Below, piece by piece: positions 39,001 through 45,000 of a stretch of DNA of 64,000 nucleotides. Position 1 is the stretch's first letter. Each line of letters starts with the position of its first letter. Where the stretch lies: positions 17,777,501 to 17,841,500 of the forward strand of contig CM076955.1 in the NCBI GenBank assembly GCA_039566865.1, given 5' to 3'. The position numbers were made by a program, and so were the translations under genes. The notes below the pieces were generated by a model. The model saw nothing but the letters and a program-made list of their open reading frames with translations. It ran no database searches and was not told where the DNA came from. This DNA comes from Aurelia coerulea. Its lineage: Eukaryota > Cnidaria > Scyphozoa > Semaeostomeae > Ulmaridae.

Positions 39001-42000
39001 TACTATAAAAATTTCCCCGGCAGATATCTCCTCCGCAGTACTATAAAAAATTTCCCCCGCAGATATCTCCTCTGCAGTACTATAAAAAATGTCCCCCGCA
39101 GATACATATTATCCAGCTCTTCTCCATAGAAGCACACTAGCAGCGTCTAACTACCCATGGACAAATCCTTGAATATTCTTGTTCTTGTGGCTTCAGGGGA
39201 AGAATTCGTATCGTATGCCAACTATGCTCCGCCCAATGGAAGCAATATTCGAATAAAGCACGGAAGGCAGAAACAAATTTGAATAGTAACCCAATCATGA
39301 AGATCTATTTTCAAATAATTTTCGAATTTGCATGGTTCGCTTCATCCACTTCGACTGTAAAAGGGTAAAACTATAACTGCAGCATCTTTCTCGAATGTCT
39401 CACGTCATAGTTAATAGAAATGCTCACATTTCATGAAATATTCATAGTTCCAAAGAATGAACTGTTACACTGCAGCGCAGCGCTTTAATTCATGGTACAG
39501 CTCATGGCTTACCCCAAAGACGCTAGATAATTTTTGTACCAAGTTCAGAAAGGTCTTACAGCTAATGAGCTTTTAAATGCAACGACTCGATGTCGCAGCC
39601 TAGTGGTGCAATCCTTTGACTTTGCAACCAGAACAGTCAGGTGGGTTCAATCTGGGGTAGAGCCCCACCACTTAAGCATCATGACAAGGTGTTGCAGACA
39701 CAATTAGGTTTTCTGTACTTGTGCGATCCCAGTGCTAGTTGCTAAGACCACAACCTCACCTTCACCTTCGATGGCTCCCCGTTTCAGCAAGAGAAAGGCA
39801 GCAGAACCTGTATTACCTTTATAAATCATTTTGTTAAAGTCAAAGCCTTGTGATGCCAGAAATTCGAGACTCGAGCTCTGAAAGATAATTAAAGAGACAC
39901 TTAAAATGTTTTCATGAAATACGCGGAAAATTCTCTCGGTGCTAAATTTTCTTCTTTTGCAAGAAAATGTTGATGTTTTCCCCCTGAAAACTTCCAATGA
40001 CACATATTATTGAAACTTGAATAAATGAGCAACAGATTTACATTCCCCCAGAGATTTCGAAATAATGGTTGTATCTATTACAAACCTGGCACTGAAAGTA
40101 CACTTCCCTTCCTTTCCTTGCTCTTGGGAAGACGTAGATGTTGAAAGGCTTGGCCTCATACCTTGATATAAGAAAAAATACTAAAGTCTGAAATGAATAT
40201 CAATTAAGGATCATAGAAAAGACACAGTCCTGATTAGGTCTATTGTACGCATCACAAGGATGGTTAGCTGTGATGATTTAAAATTCTAACTGTTCTCGAG
40301 GCCATTATGAAGTCATACTTTGTGAAGACATGTTTAAATAAAATAAAGCCATATAGTACAGGCCTGGCACACATTAATGTGCTAAGAATTCTCAAGAATT
40401 CTTCAGAATTTTCAAGAATTCTACCAAATCTAATAAGAATTCTTGAAACATATGAAACATTGTAAATCCTTTTTAATAAGAATTCTTAAGCAACTAAAAT
40501 CATTCTCACAAAATCTAAAGAATTCCTGAGATCTTTGGCAGGAAAACCATGTTAGTGTGCATAAAGCCTGCTAGTAGTAAGTACTTGTGTGCAACATCAG
40601 TATGAAAAGCATTGTTATCATAAGGGTCACATGCGTAAAGAAATACACAAGCGATAAGGAGTCAAATTAAGGTTTACATAAATTTATATGAGATCATGTA
40701 TGTACTATACATGCGTTCTGAATAAAACTCTAGAGTCTTACACGGTAGCGGATCAAAAGTGATGCGGATCAACATGTTACGGATCACCCTTCCGTTTTCA
40801 CTTTAGCGGATCAAAAGTGTTACGGATCACCCTCCCGTTTTCATGGCAGCAGATCACAACGAGTACACCCACTGTCAACACGTGTACTGCTACTATCTTC
40901 AAACAGATTATGAAAGCAATACAATGAAGACAATAGAAAGATAATCTGGTCAGGAATCTGAATGAAAATTGATGCGGATCACTTGCGTTTACACGGCGTA
41001 GAGCAGAAGTGATCCGATACAAAAGTGATCCGATACAAAACGAGTTCGCTTTCGTAGCAGGATCCAAAATGATGCGGATAGTGGAGCAGAAGTGTATCGG
41101 ATCACTTCAAGCTCGTGTAAACGGGAGGCTGATCCGCAACACTTTTTGTATCAGATCAAAAGTGATCCGCTACCATGTAAACGGGGTCTAAGTCTTCTAA
41201 GAAGTTAAAATCACATTATATCTTACAGCTTTGATTCTTCATTCCATTTGAATGTACAAATTCCATATTGAATTATGATGTGACTTGACAGTCCCTGGAA
41301 GTTATGTACTAAGTAAATTAGCAATACATTATCATTCACATATACAGGGTTGCTAAAAAGGCCTCATAAGACTTCAGCGAATCATGCTCTCATTGAATGG
41401 TGGGGAATGGGGAATTGCAACAAGGTGAACATTTCAAGATTGCTACATAGATACAGTACAGCCCTTGCACATTCAAAAGTACTGTGCTGTGTGCAGTTCA
41501 ATATTGGCATAGAATGTATTTGTTTCTAAAATCCTTAACGGTTATTGAAAATTCTCATCTATTCTTAAAAATTCATGGATATTATACTGCAAGTAACAGA
41601 AGAACTGTACAATACCTAACTAGAGTTCTTATTTGGAGCCTTCTTAAAATTCCTTGCAAGTTCTTTGATGTTCTTTGTTTTCTTTGATGTAGTGTTCTGT
41701 TCATTAAGTGCGTAAGCTGTTGTATCTTCTCCATTTGTACTTTTACTTTTAGCAATGAGTTTACTTAAAATGTTTCTGCTTATTATTATTGTATTACCTT
41801 CTTTTGCCTGATATATCTTTCTGCTGGTGTATCATATAGCACTTTTGCTGGCAAACTACATCCAAGTCCTGAAAACATACATAGCATATATCAGGGACCG
41901 CGGAGCATAATTTCGATTAGGGGGGCTAAAAAGTAATGAGAAAGATCGAGGGGGTTTGGGGGCAAAGCCCCCAGAAAAATGTTCCCGAACACACCCTCTA

Positions 42001-45000
42001 CTTTGGCTATAAATTCGACCAACGCCCTTTACATGCCAAGAAACGCCCGGGAAAAGATATTCATTTGCAGCATATTTAACCACTAAATCTTGCTGTAAAT
42101 CGCCATGAAAGTGGAAAATAGTGTGCAGTCTATAGTACGTCTAACATTTGACAGCAAAGGCTCGGGGACCACACGCAGCATCTTGTGGTATAAAGGAAAA
42201 GGTCCAAAGGAACGCTATGCTTTAGTCTTATGTCAAAGTTAAAAATCTCTTGGAATTATTTCATTTAAGAAATAGATAATACGGTAATATAACATAACGC
42301 TGCCATACTTTCAGAGTTAACCATTTTAAACATGACAGAACCTAAAAACGCGAACATTGTTTATTCTGAGTAAGTTTGTATCATCAAATATGAATCAACA
42401 TTTTAATGAAATTTCCCAAAATTTTGTATCCTGTTCTCATTTCTATTGATGAAAATAGTTGAAACTTCGATATTGTTTATTCTGTCTGTCCTTTGTTTTT
42501 GATTGTGAAGAATTGTTGTTGAACCTTTTTTAGGACATTCTTGAGCGAAGCCAAGTTTTTAGACGCCTTGCTAAAGAGAATGATCGTTTGCCAGTTGCAC
42601 TTGTTGCAGGATTGACACTCAGCAGTTTACAAATTTGGACAATTTCACTTATTAGCAATCTTTGAGCAACTGGAATTTGTTTCAAAAACATCCAGATATC
42701 ATGAAAGCAATCTATCTTCACATCTTTCACTAAAAGTTTGAATATTTCAAGCTGTGGTAACAAAAGTGAAAGTTTTGCGTCGTCGGCATAATTCTCCTTG
42801 ACGTCTTTCATTTCAGACGAAACATCGCTTTCATTAACAAAGTTAACGAGAAGAGATTCAAGATTTTTGGAAGAAATAAATCTGGGCTGGGCTGGTTGAA
42901 CCTCTCATTGATTGCCTCAACAATGAGATCCAATGTCTCAAAAGTTCTTATTTCTCATCAAGCCTAAGTGGCCACCTACTCTTTCCGAATCATACTTGCA
43001 CGCACTGTTTCACGTTTCAAAAGAAGTTGCTGAACTCATTTCAATATAATTTCTAGAAATCGAAAAACTATATCTTGAAAATTATTGGGGGGGCTAAAGC
43101 CCCCCCAGCCCCCCGGCTCCGCGGTCCCTGGCATATATAGTCAATAACTTAAGTAGCCTCTCTGAAAATGACTAGTTTTAACAATTAGCACAGTGGAGTT
43201 TGCAACAGGTGAATTAGAGAAAAATTGTTTAGCTGACTGTGGAAAAAGCTGATATCAAAACTAAAATTTTGATCTATCAGTCAAAGGCTAACTTACAGTA
43301 GATGTGAAAATTCTGTCTGGTTAGATCTTTCATTATCTTTCCGACCCAGAAATTAGGAAAATGTTGACAAGAGGTTTGTATGGGAATAGGAATTCCACAT
43401 TTGATACTGGTCCCTAATTTACTTGCCATGAAATTTAAATTCAATACAATTGTCAGTTTCGGAAAAAGAATTTTAATTTCAATGGCACATAAATCATGGA
43501 ATGAGAATTGAATGTGCAATTATCCTTGCCATACAAATATCTTACCAGCATTTTCCTAATTTCTGGATCTAAGATGAGAGATTTTACCAGCAAAATTTCT
43601 GCATCTAAGTTAGCTTTTGATTGATAGACTGACATTTCAGTTTTGAGCATTATTGGTCACATACTTTTTATTCAACTGCCCACCAAATGTGTTAATTTTT
43701 TTTACTTATTACCCAGTATTTCATACGGGTGGTCGCTGATGGGGATTATTATCAAAGATTAAATTTTAGGGTTTCAATGAGGAAGAAGTATATGGTATAT
43801 AGTGAATTTAAAATGGCAAATGAATACCTGTAAATTCAGCATCAATTGCAATAAAGTCTGCATCTCCAATGGCGGCTTCTATAAGTGGGAAAGCTTCACG
43901 AAAATCTACAAAAGTAAATACATGCAGCAACATCATTGATAAAGTAAAATATAGGAGCACTTTGTTTCGAGCTGAAACAAGCACAACATTTCAAGGACAG
44001 CCTGTTTTTTCAGGTTTGATAACGGGCTATGTATGTATGTACGTATGTATAATTTTTTTATGTAAATAACAGAGCTAAGTGGTATTACTTGTTTTCAGCC
44101 TGGTTTACAACAGAAAAAATAAAGAAAAATAATAATAATATATTTAAAGAATAAAAAAATTGCTAAAAATGTCAGATCCACTCTCATGCCATCCATGCAG
44201 TCTACGCCAGAGATCTCGGGCATGGAGTCACGATAATCTATCTTTGGTCCATTCATTGCTTTGGCAAGAATTTCCGGTGTAGACTTTGCATGGTTTCCAC
44301 CAGGGATCTTATGTCAACATACTATGACATATAATTATGACCCAGACTTGAAAGTTTGTATTTTGCACGTGCAAAGCTGAGATGACAGTAAGATTTTTGC
44401 CGAAATTTTGCAGTTTCCGCAGTTAAGAACAATAGGTTAAAACAATGGACCTTTAGTTTATTGCTAACTGCACGGCTCAGATTGAAAACTGCGTAAGTTG
44501 CTGCGCGGGCAAGATATTGTGCGCGCTGTACAAACTTTCCACTGGATTATAACAGGTTCCAGAAGTCCAAGATTTAGATATTACAGACATGGAATCAAAT
44601 TTTTGGGCGATTTACTTTTGTATGGAAATGCTGATCTGAATATCATAACAAACAGAATGTTAACTGAAGCTACAATTTCGTTCATTGAAAAGACGAAGCG
44701 GTTCGGAAAACAACGTTGTAAATATTGCCTAGTGTGCATGTTTCTCCATGCGCATGATAATAATGCCATCGCAGTGACTCCTCTTTCCCTTTTATTTTTT
44801 TTTAACTGTTGAATTATTAGAGAAATGTAAATGCCATTCACAGTGGGAACTAGATGGCCGCACGTCTTTCCAGCTGTGAATGGCATAAGAGTAATGTATA
44901 TTGTTTTGTAGTTAGTTATGATTTGCTTGTATATATAAAAAGAAATAACAGGTTCTAAAAGGAGAGAAGTAAGGGTTCATTTTTTCACAAGTCAAACAAA

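Noticed and set aside
40161..40187. Longer version of PARN exon 5 using the upstream tttcag acceptor
   Set aside because: It is in frame with exon 3 but would skip exon 4 (IIIQYGICTF), a nuclease core strand, and adds residues absent from the family.
44498..44886. Overlapping frames on both strands above a hairpin
   Set aside because: No family motif; the inverted repeat at 44831-44886 explains the symmetric signal.
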